From NCBI GenBank assembly GCA_023091665.1, contig JALJCQ010000026.1, positions 1,240,001 to 1,304,000 on the forward strand: a DNA stretch of 64,000 nt. Reading direction: 5' to 3'. The notes under the pieces were generated by a model that searched no databases, was not told where the DNA came from, and saw only the letters and a program-made list of their open reading frames with translations. The position numbers and the translations under genes were made by a program. This document shows positions 53,351 to 64,000 of the stretch, piece by piece; within the stretch, counting starts at the first letter, position 1, and each line of letters begins with the position of its first letter. This DNA comes from Pythium myriotylum (taxonomy: Eukaryota; Oomycota; Peronosporomycetes; Pythiales; Pythiaceae).

Positions 53351-54179
53351 TGGAGGTGGAATTGGGTTCCGCAGATCAGTGTCTCTCATATTAACGTGTT
53401 TACCCAAATTGAGCACCGTGTACAATTCCAATTGAGTCCCCTCCGATCCCATCAGGGTGCATAATACGGGGGAGCTTCTAAACAGAGGGTGCACAAAACA
53501 GGGGCACTCAATTCCTGGGATCGATTTGGTGACCACTGCACGAATGATATACCACGATCGCTGTAACAGATCACTGGCGCGCAGAACTGCAGTCTACCTG
53601 CAGGAGCTTCCGCTCGGTGATGGAGTATCCATGGTTTGGGGTTCTGTGGGCGGTGAGTCAGATCACCCGTGCAAAAATCCCCATTGCTAGAGGCCATGCC
53701 CACCTTTATCTTCATTCATCGATGACGGGCTCATTGAGCGCTAGACTGATGTCATCGTCGTGCGTCACGTCCAGAGCTTGCTTTTTCGTTCCAAGTCTGT
53801 TGCGCTCCGACAACTTGCCGAGGAAACGTCCTCCATATCCACTGCCGTGGGTCTTGATCCACTCGATCGCTTCCTTCTTCCTCGCGATGTCAATCGACTT
53901 GCGTTGGCCTGGCATTGCAAGAGAGGAAGAAAGAAAAGCGAGAGCGAGAGCGAGGGCACGGCGAGAGCAGAACGAGGACAAGAGTTCGAGATTGTTCTCC
54001 TGTGCGTCTGCTTCTCATTTCGAGTCTTTCTAGGGGTCACTATACGGGGATACTGTATTTATGGTGTGGACCCCGCGAGAGGGCGCTCAAAACAGGCGAA
54101 CCTTTATTTCCGTAGGGTGCTCAATTTGGGCAAATTCGTTATAAGAGACACTGATCTGCGGAACCCTATTCCACTTCCA
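53351..54179. mobile_element. DNA element with about 70-bp terminal inverted repeats
   Basis: 53351-53420 and 54111-54179 are inverted copies (shared blocks GGGTTCCGCAGATCAGTG and CCCAAATTGAGCACC), about 85-90 percent alike by eye. Length about 830 bp. It carries one short minus-strand frame and internal GGTGC/GGGCGCTCAA-type repeats near both ends. Probably a non-autonomous derivative of a larger transposon; superfamily not determined. Confidence 0.7.
53712..53915 (-). CDS. Short frame inside the inverted-repeat element
   Basis: 67 residues from ATG 53915 (MPGQRKSIDIARKKEAIEWI start). The beginning resembles the first helix of a transposase helix-turn-helix, followed by GGRFLGKLSERN and an acidic end (DVTHDDDISLALNE). 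It may be a remnant of the parental transposase; function otherwise unknown. Confidence 0.35.
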   Translation of the reverse strand: MPGQRKSIDIARKKEAIEWIKTHGSGYGGRFLGKLSERNRLGTKKQALDVTHDDDISLALNEPVIDE

Positions 54180-55514
54180 CTTTCTGATCTGCACGAGATT
54201 CAAGAATTTTCTGGTATGAAAACGAAATTTTACTAAATATCAAACTCATCGCTGCCAATTTCTCGAACCTCCGTGTCGAGCTGACCCAGTCTTCGTTTCT
54301 GCTATGCTGCTGCATCTCTCCTAGAATTCGAAGATCTCTAGCTGCGCCGCAACGGGTGTCGATTACCGTTGTTTTGGTGGCAGTTTTGAAATGGCGCGAG
54401 AACCAATGGAAGTGTGCTAAATACTCAACGAGAGCCATCCAATTTCTTGGGACTATCGGTTTTTTGCAACAGCAGTAGGTGAATCAGATTCTCGCCTTCC
54501 AATTAGTCGATACCGAACTGTCAGTTATAAGACTGTCTCTTATAGGGAAGAAAAACTCGGTACGTCGCCTAGCCGTATGATGGTGGGAGTGGACATCACT
54601 CAGTTCTGCCTTTCTAGAAATTGCTCGCAAGATCTGATGGAATGATTGTAGAACCGTGGAAATTTCGCGGAAAGTTTTACGCATTATTCGATCGGTAAAC
54701 TCGTTAATAAACCAGAGAATTTCCTTGGTCAGCTGGGGCTGTCGTCGCGAGGAATAACGTAGCTCGAATCTAAACCCCCTCGAATGGCACGTCGCTCAGA
54801 GAGCCGTTAGAAGCACAACCTCACAAAATCGTTTGAGCCACGCAGCATGAGAAGCATCGGCCAGAACACAAGTGCAGCGTAGAGACGAGCAACACAGTTC
54901 ATGCGCTTGAGCTACTCTATTCGAGACCCCAGGCGACCAGGCCTCTCTTTCAAGTGACTAGCGCCTCCGATGCCGTATCCTATTCATGATCCCAGGGCTG
55001 GTCGTGTAGTTGCGGGATTTCTGGCGTCGAATCGTTAGCTACGCCGAGGGCGTTCACGGCAATAGCGTAATGTACTTGTTCGAGTTCCATTTTCCCTCAT
55101 CTACCTCGCCTATTCCGTCCCAGGTATCGACTATTGATCGAGAAGCTATGGTGGCAGTGAGCATCTCGTACTGAAAAAAACAATACATCTAAACAATTAA
55201 AAACCATCCGGAGTTCAGGACCCCCCCCCCCCCCCCCTCCACCCCTCCCCGTGGGTAGCCCCGATAGCAAAAGGAAGACAAAACCTCCTCCAAAGCCCGA
55301 AATTGGGGAGGGGGGGGGGGGTGTCATTGCTATATGCACCCGGGTTTGAGCTCATCAATTGGTGGATATTTCGAGCTTCAGATCAAAATTGGTCAAAGTG
55401 TACACGGCACACAGTTAGATCAAATGGGGATGGATATCTTGCTCGGATTCTCGGATTCTCGGAAGGCTACGGCCAAATCTCTGCTCATTTCATATCCTTC
55501 ATTGGAAGTATTAG
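54180..55514. other. No supported gene; C and G tracts
   Basis: Frames lack ATG plus domain. C17 at 55221-55237 and G12 at 55310-55321 face each other 72 bases apart. Confidence 0.45.
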
Positions 55515-55871
55515 CGTGCTACCACCACCCCCGGGCCCACCTCATCCACCACCAAGTCCTCGACCTCCTCCCGATCCCTTTCCTACATTCCAGATTGCGT
55601 CTGTTATTTCTGGCCGGTTCTGAGCACACCGGCTTTACCCTGTGGGCATATTTCCCACGCGGAGTATCTCGAAAGGTGGTATCCAATAAGAGTTGACGCC
55701 CGTTGCCCACTTTGCCGTCAACTCATCATACTCACTCTGTGGAAGACGAACAAGAGACTGGCGACCATCTTCTGGGTTCCCCCACAACGCCGTCTGTCTA
55801 GATGCCGTACTGCAACGTCGACGCAACCCTCTGTGCCCGAATCCGACATGTCCTCTGCGCTCTTGCCCTAA
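55515..55871 (+). pseudogene. Possible RING-finger-like fragment
   Basis: Open frame without ATG encoding CVCYFWPVLSTPALPCGHIS, then HAEYLERW, then CPLCRQ. The C-G-H-x-x-H ... C-P-x-C part resembles the second half of a RING-H2 finger, but the first pair is C-x-C and one expected Cys is Tyr. Weak; could be chance. Confidence 0.25.
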
Positions 55872-56602
55872 GAAGCTCCACACAGAGTACTAATGTGTGA
55901 AGAAGTGCCCGGTCCCCACGAGGTCGCTCCCCATCCGACCGTTGAGGACCAGCCCCCAAGGGATAGCCGAGTCGCTGGCTGGACCTGGCGGGAACAGACA
56001 GGAGTCGATCCAGCCGTTTTGAGTATAATCAGTGGTTGACGAGGTGGCAGTAGCCACGGCACAGTGTGTCACTCGCCTGGTACTGGGCGCCATACTCGGC
56101 ACCGATCCCGAAACCGGTTATTCGAGCCAGATTCCCAAAAGTAGTTAGGTCCCAGATCTAGTCACAAAAGTAGTTAGGATCGTTGAGAGCCAGCCCCGCT
56201 GGCTCTCTAAGGGGCTAGCCCCACTTCGCTTTTCACCGTCAACTCCTCAAGTCGTCAGCTCAAGCTCCAGGAAGGACGCGTGGCAGCAACACCAGGTAGG
56301 CCTGCACTAGTGTCAGTGTGCCCTAGTAGACATTGCGCGAGAGTCTGGCTGGTTGGCTAGCAGATCCTTGCGGTGTGTGTGTGTGGAAGGAGGAGTCGGG
56401 CCCCTCTCAAAACCCCTGCTGGGGATTCTGGGTACCCCAAAGTCCGAGGCATTTCATATTCTGCGCTAGTCACCTGGCGCACTTTATAATGGTATGGAGA
56501 TGGTAAAGAATGCTGCCTGGGATCGTTTGAGTCTCCGTCCCAGGTCAGAGAGCTAGCGGATCGAAGGCAATTTCCGTCCTAGCCCTCGCCTATATTATTG
56601 TA
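55872..56602. other. No supported gene
   Basis: Contains AAAAGTAGTTAGG twice (near 56138 and 56166) and a 10-bp hairpin of GAGAGCCAGC (about 56186-56208). No domain. Confidence 0.45.
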
Positions 56603-56951
56603 TTAATCTGTGCATCGACTGGTCTGGGCAGGCGGCTGCTCGCGCTCGCCACACTCTTCCTCCACGCCTGACGCACGCAGAGCCGCCTTGTCGCTTTGGC
56701 GGTGACGGTCGATTAACTTGTTAAAACGAACCTGCGCTTGCCGTTCTGATCCCAAACGCGGGATCCGTGAGCACACGTCCCACGACCGCGTCCCAGTCGT
56801 CAATCACACACCCACGTTGCGCCTCGAACGGCAAGTCTGCAAGCACCTGTCGCATGAGGATAACGTCGCCCTCCGCGGTGTAGTTCTTCCCCTTGGTCGG
56901 CGCTGGAGGAGTCGAAGCGGGAGGCGGGGTTGGTGGTGGTACTTCTTCCAT
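56603..56951 (-). pseudogene. Myb/SANT-like protein, frameshifted
   Basis: ATG 56951: a proline-rich start (MEEVPPPTPPPAS), then GKNYTAEGDVILMRQVLADL, then DDWDAVVGRVL (a SANT-like pattern with spaced Trp). After a one-base shift near 56750 it continues RFNKLIDRHRQSDKAALRAS, then GVEEECGERE. Proteins of this type in oomycetes are common and often transposon-associated. Divergent from the frame at 57151. Confidence 0.55.
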
Positions 56952-57150
56952 GGTGATCGGCGAATGTGTTGTTTCTTAGCCACTCAGCGACAGAACCCGT
57001 CACAATCAATATCCTATTTTGTACGTTTATCGTATATTATAAACCCTCTTTATTTGGAACACCAGTGCGAAATCTCTGTTCTCCAGGTTTCACCCATGAG
57101 CGGCTCCCGGTTGGTGATGAAGAATAAAACCTGTTGCAAAATTTCTCTAA

Positions 57151-58413
57151 TTTTCCTTTTGCCCTCCCTCGTACTGCTCGTCAGGATCCACGGCCTGCCC
57201 GCCGTCTGCCACCGTCCGTACTCGCGCTGGATGGTCAACGGGGGCTGTTCACGAAGCCTACTGTCAGTATGATGCTGCCGGCGATCAGCATGTTGGGAGC
57301 ACTCTAGCCGGTCTGCCCCTCGACAAATCTGAGTTCGCGATATTGCCTCCTCATTTTGACGTAGTCGACGATGATGTAGTCGAAGCCGCCGCGAATGTGT
57401 TTCCTGCACTCCATCAAATCATCCCATCAGTCACCCAGTTCTGCCTGGCCTCCCTTTTGTACCATGACCGATTTCTTACCGCATCGTTGCCCTCAAGTCA
57501 CCCCGTTCGTCACACGGACTACTTTCAAAATGATGCCCCCAGGATGGCTCTTTGCTATCGCGTTCGTTGCCAAGGCGATGCAACCATGCGTCCCATCGGT
57601 GTGCCGCCTCACGTCAGCATGCTCGTGACCTTAGACAATCTGGCAAACGGGACTCGCGCGCTCGTCACGACTGTCCAGTCGCTCCCCGAGAGACTCCAAA
57701 CACTCGTGGCGGCGGCCATCGCGGCAGCCGAACCAGAGCGGCTTACACGGTCTGAACTCGTCGGCGCTGTGCGCCACATGCTCGAAGAGACTGGTACGCT
57801 AGATCTGCTGGCATGGATTGAAAGAAACGGCAGGGTAGACGCACCACGGCCCAGGGAGCTCAACCCGTCTCCAACATCAAGTGAGCGTCCAACAGCGCCA
57901 CTGCGCACTCACCGTGGACGTCTTGCTCGTGGCAACGCGCCCTCAAGGCTCCCCGATGGAACACTCTACACTGTGTGGGTGATGTGGTTCTGCGGCACGC
58001 CTCCATTACGGTTGCTAAAGCCATTTGAGTTGAGCACAAAGGATGAGCGGAAACGCTTATCTGACTTGAAATTCGTGATGAACAAGATGGTTGCGCACAT
58101 ACCTGGCTTCGAAAGTGTTCGGAATCCAAGTCCAGCCCAAGCATATGAAGCGTACGCCATGCGTGTGCGACATTCGAGCTATCGCGAGAGACTCCGACGG
58201 GGCGCTCGCGTCGGATCGATCAGATACGTTGGACATCCGTCGCCACTCAGCTGCGAGAGCAAGACAAGCAACGCCGCGGAAGCAACTAATTCCAATTGGC
58301 TGAAAGCAGCCAATCACATTTTTCTTGGGATCTGTCCCAAGAATTCCCGCATTTGCGATGTCCTTCGGATTTTCGGACAACAGGAGGTCAATCCATCCCC
58401 GGGGAAAATTTAG
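57151..58413 (+). pseudogene. Repetitive oomycete-type protein, start missing
   Basis: Open from a stop at 57148 to 58413, but the first in-frame ATG is at 57544. Blocks: HEAYCQYDAAGDQHVGSTLA, GLPLDKSEFAILPPHFDVV, FCLASLLYHDRFLTASLP, then after a variable linker LPDGTLYTVWVMWFCGTPPL, RLLKPFELSTKDERKRLSDL and KFVMNKM. The last blocks recall a repeated oomycete protein family of unknown biochemical role; I recall no established function. Probably part of a transposon or a dead copy, given the missing start and the odd C terminus. Confidence 0.5.
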
Positions 58414-59215
58414 GCCCCAACGTCCTAAAATCGGGTCCAAAAATACCTGGTTCGTCCTAAGAAAGTCGGTGAATCATGAATTTTGCAAAGAACCCTCAAG
58501 GATAGATAATAGTTCCACCAAGGGTGATGTGAATAGAAGTTGAGGGAGTGCGGGTGATTCATCACGCCGCTCAAACGAGTTACATGAACAACTTGATGAG
58601 ATGGCTGACTGTCGTATGAAACCTAGACCTCTCCATTAACGGCTCCAATTCCACATCCTGTATGGTACAACATGTTTATGTATGTTGTACCGTACAACAT
58701 GATGTATCCCCACAAAACGATTTGTTGTTAGACCTATACAGAAACCAAGTGTTGCGGAGTTTTGCGATCCCTGTCTCTTCTTCTACATGCAACTGTTCCA
58801 TCTCTACGGGCAACATTCCACACTAAGGTACCACACCCTCCTACGCAAAATTTGATGTGTGGGAAACCATCTCCACAACCACCCATCGAAGTGCCTCGCT
58901 CGAGCGCAAGTGATGTCTCGCCGCAGTTGAGGTAGTCAAACGCACCAACGTGGAACTCAACGCCCGATCCTAGTCTATACGCTGTACTCGTAGGTGAACA
59001 ACCAGACTTTTCGGGTTCGGCAGAGTTGGCCGCTGCCTTCAAGGAGGGCTGGCCGAAGATGAGCGTTGCTGGATGGTCCAGATGCGGCCGTCGGGCGTCA
59101 AGCGCAAGCGTGACTCCGCGAGCTATTGTCCGAAGAGGCGAAATACTCTGATGATGACTCAGATCACGACGCTCGATTTCAATGTTCGTTTTGAGCCTAC
59201 GCAACTGCACATATA
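58414..59215. other. No supported gene
   Basis: A minus-strand frame (58734-59210) is open for 158 codons but lacks a recognised domain. A hairpin with 10-bp arms lies at 58664-58691. Confidence 0.4.
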
Positions 59216-59352
59216 TACTTCATCTGTCCAGAAATAAAGGGCCGTTTTGCCTCCTAAAACCGTCCAGAAATATTAGGCCACTTTCAGTTTATGTTCAGTT
59301 GCAGCCGTCTATTTATTTCTGAAATGAACCTAAAAAATTGGTGTACACCTGC

Positions 59353-60258
59353 TCATTGCACGGAATGGATAATGTGCGAGTCGACTAGAGCTGCCTTGTT
59401 GATGTGTGGAATCGAGTAACGATTTCCACCGTTGATGCGCATGGACGCCTCCAGCACCGTTTGGGGCGTGATAAACACACGATCCAACGAGTGGAATGCG
59501 AGATCGCGGAAAGTGCCCTCGACGTTATCAACGAGTTGCTCCATGTTGTGCGCCGGTTATGGTGCTGTAGCGTCTGTAGGGACGAAAACCACCCGAGGTC
59601 GAGCACGTTGTAGTCAGGCGAGTTTGCTGGTTGTGGGGCGAGTTTCATTTCCCAGCCGTCGGACGCGCACGCGTCAGCAACGTCGGGGTCATCTGGGAGG
59701 ACGTGGGGTCGCGCGTTGTGTTGCTGGATGCGCACGAGCTTGGACGACGGCCAGACGTGCTTGATGGTCGGGATGACGGAATTGATCAGGCATGCACGGT
59801 AGATCTGACGATCTACTGGGTGTATGTCTTCATCACTAATTCCCCCGCCTCACAGTTCTTGCTCGAGCGTTCGACCGGCTCGTACACGACGACTTAGGTA
59901 TACCGAGGCGATTCGCTAAAATGCGAATGTTTGTGCGCTCACGAAGGGGGATAAGTGCGATGGTGGTGGAAAGCGTCTGGAGGAACTCGTCGCTTAGGCG
60001 CGACTTGCGACCGCTTCGACCACGCCGACCGCTGTTTCCATCGTGCGTCATACCGGGCTTGATCTTTGTGCGTGCGGCTTGCCACAACCGTCGCAAAGCG
60101 CGTCTCGACACGCGGAGTTTTGACGCGAGCTCTTCGTAGACGGCCATAGGAACGCGAAGACTCTTTGCGGTGGCGTACATGCGATCCAGCGCCTTCTTGC
60201 GCTCGTCTGGCGTCAAGTTTTTGCGCTTCTTGAGCGCTTTTGATGGCTTGGACGCCAT
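59353..60258 (-). pseudogene. Mariner/Tc3-like transposase, internally deleted
   Basis: ATG 60258: MASKPSKALKKRKNLTPDER start, helix-turn-helix (VYEELASKLRVSRRALRRLW) and a basic linker (GRRGRSGRKSRLSD). After a gap where the first catalytic Asp should be, other frames encode RIQQHNARPHVLPD (second acidic position changed, HN for DN) and QPANSPDYNVLDLGWFSSLQ (third Asp), then MEQLVDNVEGTFRDL to the stop at 59353. Dead copy. Confidence 0.72.
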
Positions 60259-60357
60259 TTTTAGAATCAACTCGCGTGTATGCGCTCACTCAATTGATCA
60301 TATCTCCACGCCCAGTGCCGCCAATCAGCGCTCTCCAATTGAGCCTCTGGTCCTTAA

Positions 60358-60691
60358 CCCTTTCGCAATCAACCGTGTAAAAATTACACGTTCTGAGGGT
60401 TTCTCATAAGCCGGTGTGACTGAACCCCTCAGAACGTGTAGATTTTACACGTTTTACAAAACCCGTCATTGAAGTTTCGCAAAAAACCTCAACAACACCT
60501 CGAAACCTCTCAAGTTTAAATAACAAGAACCTAAGAACTTATTTACAATTTCGCGAGGTTTATTACAAAAGGCGGTAGGTTTGCGGGAAACTGCACCTGT
60601 CGCAATTCCAGAACGTGTAAAATTTACACGATCTGGAAATTTTGACTTGATTAATACAATCCCTGTTTGCACGGAGGTGATTGCGAAAGGG
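60358..60691. mobile_element. piggyBac-type MITE, 334 bp
   Basis: Ends CCCTTTCGCAATCA and TGATTGCGAAAGGG are perfect 14-bp inverted repeats starting with CCC, flanked on both sides by TTAA (60354-60357, 60692-60695), the hallmark piggyBac target duplication. Inside are three palindromes of the form CGTGTA(A)nTTACACG (near 60374, 60438, 60613). No coding capacity. Inserted inside the mariner element. Confidence 0.85.
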
Positions 60692-60746
60692 TTAAGCGAG
60701 TCGAAAAACCGCAAAAGTGGCCCTATATTTCTGGACAGAGGGAGTA

Positions 60747-61230
60747 GATATCAGCATTTAGATCGAGCAACACCTATACAACTATTAACCCAACAAACGA
60801 TCATTGTCAGCACGGCGATTCCCGCGGTACCATGCAATGCCAAGTGCATGTGTGGGGACCTGAACGGCTTGGCGTTACCCAGAGGTTGTCTTCTAGTTGT
60901 CACGTCTATGCTGGCTTGCACCTCAACTATAGTTCGAGAAAGTTGAAGACATCAATTAGCAGCCAATTCGTTCGAGAGGATCATTTCTCATTTGCTGCAA
61001 TCATGGTAGTCTCAACCTGACACCTGTTCCACCACTTCCACCCCTCTTGAAAGATCTAACTACTCGTCAAAACCCTCTCAGCAGGGTGTTTCTGAAGAAT
61101 GTATGCGCTTTCAATTCAAATCTCGCTTGGACACCCAAGTGTGAGCAAAGAAGACATAACATTCATTCGTGGATCTCTACGTTACGTGATTTCCGGAGAA
61201 ATGCATCATCTGATGTTGGCTCGCTACTGC
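60747..61230. other. No supported gene
   Basis: No frame with recognisable content. Confidence 0.45.

Positions 61231-61234
<4 letters not shown>

Positions 61235-61265
<31 letters not shown>
61235..61265. repeat. (GA)n microsatellite
   Basis: About 15 GA units. Abuts the 5' end of a Helitron fragment. Confidence 0.9.
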
Positions 61266-61268
<3 letters not shown>

Positions 61269-61287
61269 GGGTTGATTTGTGTAGTTG

Positions 61288-61620
61288 TGCATTTATGACG
61301 CACACGAGGCACCTGTACCCCGGTCGGCTTACCTATTGCGAGTAGTCCAAGACCACAATCTGAACCTTCCACGGCTTCTTGATGAGTTGACCCAGATGCT
61401 AATGACTACGAATGCGTACGCACAGGGGCTCCGATCAGCAGCTGCGAGACTTGCCCAAACCCCTCATCAAGAGTTGCGTATTCGCTTACTTGGCAGACGC
61501 CAAGGCCAAACAGCTACGACTCACAACCTCCCTACCGATGATGAATTTGCTGTGGTTTTGCGAGTGCCCGGTGAGGACAATGGTGTTGGCACCCGTGACA
61601 TTATTTTTCAGTACAGGTAA
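61288..61620 (+). pseudogene. Helitron helicase-like (Rep) domain fragment
   Basis: Reads IYDAHEAPVPRSAYL, then LLDELTQMLMTTNAYAQGLR, then ELRIRLLGRRQGQT, then HNLPTDDEFAVVLRV and TRDIIFQYR. The order N-x-[FY]-A ... YNLPT-x-DE ... RDI matches the N-terminal Helitron_like region of rolling-circle transposons. Truncated on both sides; no Rep HUH motif or helicase seen nearby. Confidence 0.7.
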
Positions 61621-61725
61621 TCAAAACTGAAAAGAATACCTTGTGTTCACCCCGCGTACAGCGCACCCCATTACCCTATACTCTTCCCGGCAGAAGACGG
61701 TTGGTGTATTGATATTCAACTGCGA

Positions 61726-62330
61726 ATGGAAACGAATACTCGGGCCGAGAACATCAACGTGAATGGCAACGATAAAGACGCGAGAGATGACGATGGAGAG
61801 GACGACGATGGACGCTTGCCTTCAGCTGAGGGTGACGGGGATGATTCGCAAGTTTCCAGTCACACTTCGCTCAGCTCAGCGATAACGCAACGCGTCAACA
61901 GCTCGATTAGGTGCTTGGAACGTCAACACGCGATTGTGGCCAGATGTTACGGCCGCTTTTCACACCAACAGCAAAGATTACGATGGCCGATACTCCGACA
62001 ATCCTCGGATTAACGAGATCAACCCAGGACACATCGTGCTGCATCCGACGATCAAACTCAATCGGAAGCGAAAGCGCCAGGATCCGCGAAGGGTGATAGC
62101 TGGCGAATGGCGCTGTGAAAGAGTTATGAGCGATGAATACGTACCTCGCTCCGACGCCCGCCACACCTGCCGTGCCTGCGAGTCCAGGCTGCGCCAGACG
62201 TAGTGGACACCGCTCTCAACCGCATCCGGAAGCTTCACTAGATCATCGACCGCACAGAAACCCGCCTGCGCAACCAGGATGCTGCCGGAATCATGGGCGA
62301 GCTAGAGCATTATAAAGAGTAGCTCATTCA
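61726..62330 (+). pseudogene. Unrecognised protein fragment(s), acidic N terminus and coiled-coil end
   Basis: ATG 61726: acidic and Ser-rich (KDARDDDGEDDDGRLPSAEG). A frame change near 61905 leads to WPDVTAAFHTNSKDYDGRYS, LHPTIKLNRKRKRQDPRR and a Cys-bearing end (HTCRACESRL). A third frame gives a coil-like tail, LNRIRKLH ... IIDRTETRLRNQDAAGIMGE. The tail resembles that of the SAP-type fragment at 47.5 kb. Probably a dead repeat-derived gene. Confidence 0.35.
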
Positions 62331-63536
62331 GTTGTGAGAGGCACATCGGACTTTTGGTCCAATATATGCTCACCACATGCAGCGGCAATAATTTTTCGAC
62401 TCCATTTATTCAAGGTTGGCACTGCCTCGATTCATGATCAACTAGTTTTGATGCACTTAGCCCGCACTTGGGGGTTAGGTGTTCATGTGTTCATGTATGT
62501 TATGCTGGTGCTGATTGTGCAGGCGCAAGTTCATCGAGAATCAGATTGAGTGCTTTTGCCAAGTCGGAATGTCAGATCTCGGAGCAATGGGCATGTCAGA
62601 TGAAAATTCCGCCGCCCCTGCTGGCATTCTCGAGGCACAAGTGACTGGCAGCGTCTCGGTTTCTTTTCACTTCTTCGCCATGGTGGTCAGCAATGGTTCG
62701 CAGGATCTATTTCAAGTAAGTTCTTCAAAGAATTTATCGGCAAAGAATTTATCGTCGATGTTGGACTCACTTCTCAGCGATTGGTTGTCTCATGCTTGGA
62801 GGCATTGATGCTCCATCTTCACCGGACAAGTCCGCAAACAGAAAACATTGTCTTCATGTCTGACATCGCGTCTATTTTTCAGCGACGGAGAAAGGATTCC
62901 TTGGGTGATCAAGTTGAAGAGGAGATACCCATGTTTGCGGGTATTGCTGTGAATGAACACCGAAGCCCAAGCACACAGGTACATGCTTGATGCCCAATTC
63001 CCCTTCCTAAATATATAGGAAGGTGAATGAATACATCCACAAGGACAATGTCGTCCAAACTCCAGCCGAGTTATAAGACGCACTGACCGATAACGGCGGC
63101 GGTGTATCGAATATCTCGACGCTTTTTGTTCAGAATGACAACGAGAAAGCTTCGCTATTTAATGGCATAAAGCGGCCATCAACACCAAGGTAACGAGTAG
63201 TTTGCGAAAAAAAAACTGATACCGTGTCTGAGAAGGCTTGTTACGAACTCTGTGATGGAGAAAACAACGCTATGTCGAATCTTTACCAATTCGGGAGTCC
63301 CAAACTCAGTGATGACGACTGTGCTCGCTCGGGTACAAGAAAAGCCCCAAACAACCTGATTTCCGAAGTACGTGCGTTCCAAAGCGCTCGCCGTGCGCAT
63401 CCGCCATTGAGAAAGTACTGACTCACCCCTCACTCTAGTTCGATTTCTCTTCTGACGGCACGCCGAGATACGTCGTATGGGCTCAAAGTAATGTGCCTAA
63501 TAGACGTTGCTGCAGATAAATGACTTATGGGGTTGA
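62331..63536. other. No supported gene
   Basis: Several short ATG frames without domains or continuity; possibly further decayed transposon. Confidence 0.4.
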
Positions 63537-64000
63537 AGTATTGAAGGTTTCACTTCTTCAAAGAAAGATCCTCACAAGAAGACATTTTCACGTGCGCTTT
63601 CAAGTGAGGTGGGTTCAGAAAAGAGCCCGGATGAACAAGTCGAGAGCCTCGACCTTGAAGTAGCGTGGTGTTTCCTCTGCCCCAATCAGTACTCGTGGGC
63701 ATTTACACTCGAGCAGCACATAGCGAATTGCACTGCATTTGTAATACGCAATAAGGATGAGTTGATAGCAGGTGTACTGCCCGAGTTCTACACGTTGAGT
63801 CGACACTCGTACACAGAAACAAGGTCAAGTTTGATCAGCGTCAGCCTTGACACGCTTGAGGCGCCTGATCGCCTGAAGACGAAATTGGTCGGAAAAGATT
63901 CCGTGAACGGATTCTCGGTTCTTCCCACAAAGCTGGGAGACGCAATCCAGAAAATCTATCTTGATGAGCGTCCTAGCAGACGGAAGACTCGAATCACTGA
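63537..64000 (+). CDS. Partial protein with C2HC zinc-finger-like motif (runs off right edge)
   Basis: Open frame from just after a stop at 63534 to the window end, about 154 codons with no ATG at its start, so an upstream exon or truncation is implied. Contains WCFLCPNQYSWAFTLEQHIA followed by NC (C-x2-C-x12-H-x3-C), a classical-type zinc finger with Cys as the last ligand, then an ordinary mixed composition (VLPEFYTLSRHSYTE; FSVLPTKLGDAIQKI) and a basic end (RPSRRKTRIT). Either an exon of a real gene or a transposon-related protein; not assignable. Confidence 0.4.

Larger units (their letters stand above)
59218..60744 (-). mobile_element. Mariner-like element, TA-flanked, with nested piggyBac-type MITE
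   Basis: Left end CTTCATCTGTCCAGAAATA and right end (reverse strand) CTCCCTCTGTCCAGAAATA match with two differences. Both are flanked by TA (59216-59217 and 60745-60746), the Tc1/mariner target duplication. A second repeat-like copy (CGTCCAGAAATATTAGGCC, 59261) lies inside the left end. Holds a deleted transposase and a TTAA-flanked insertion. Confidence 0.8.

Noticed and set aside
58734..59210. 158-codon minus-strand frame
   Set aside because: No recognised domain or paralog in the window; it ends just outside the mariner element, but coding nature cannot be supported.
60374..60640. Repeated CGTGTA...TACACG palindromes as a CRISPR-like array
   Set aside because: Irregular spacing, only three copies, and contained in a TTAA-flanked MITE; the genome is eukaryotic.

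Overview
The window looks like nuclear DNA of an oomycete (water mould). Evidence: most host-type genes are compact and intronless; two of them have an oomycete-type core promoter (TCATTYY-like initiator plus a short AT-rich flank) 30-70 bases before the ATG; there is a sugar transporter of the plant/oomycete STP-like type; and the many transposon remnants resemble families I know from oomycete genomes. No rRNA, tRNA, CRISPR array or bacterial operon was seen. The species cannot be named from the sequence.

Left part (1-13.3 kb): a cluster of eight small paralogous genes, six on the minus and two on the plus strand. All encode the same short Cys/His module, C-x6-C-x12-H-x2-C-x2-H, followed by a basic stretch with a conserved AN-x-NQ-x-x-W core. 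Most carry an acidic/aromatic patch near the C terminus. A possible ninth, degenerate relative lies at 2.8-3.5 kb. I know no named family for this module; zinc-binding, nucleic-acid-binding transcriptional regulators are the best guess. Within the cluster a divergent gene pair (minus/plus) with its shared upstream DNA has been duplicated in tandem (about 7.95-9.98 and 10.5-12.75 kb).

Middle (13.3-18.7 kb): a gene-poor stretch, then one well-preserved intronless hexose transporter gene (16911-18455).

Right part (18.9-64 kb): almost entirely transposable elements, several nested. A pogo-type DNA transposon is split by a decayed Ty3/Gypsy chromovirus (Gypsy-1, 5-bp target duplication). Gypsy-1 is split in its 3' untranslated part by a second, young Gypsy element (Gypsy-2) present as LTR-internal-LTR-internal-LTR with an exact 6266-bp period. 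Further right: a Mutator-like element with recognisable introns and a PIF/Harbinger element inside it, a second Harbinger, two Merlin/ISXO2-like remnants, Tc1/mariner copies, a mariner with a piggyBac-type MITE inside it, a Helitron piece, an element with about 70-bp terminal inverted repeats, and several repetitive oomycete-type protein fragments (SAP domain, Myb/SANT-like, C2HC finger).

Other signals: unusually perfect intergenic hairpins and many G/C homopolymer tracts of 12-23 bases. The region reads as a functional regulatory-gene cluster plus one transporter gene, abutting a transposon graveyard that contains one recently amplified LTR element.
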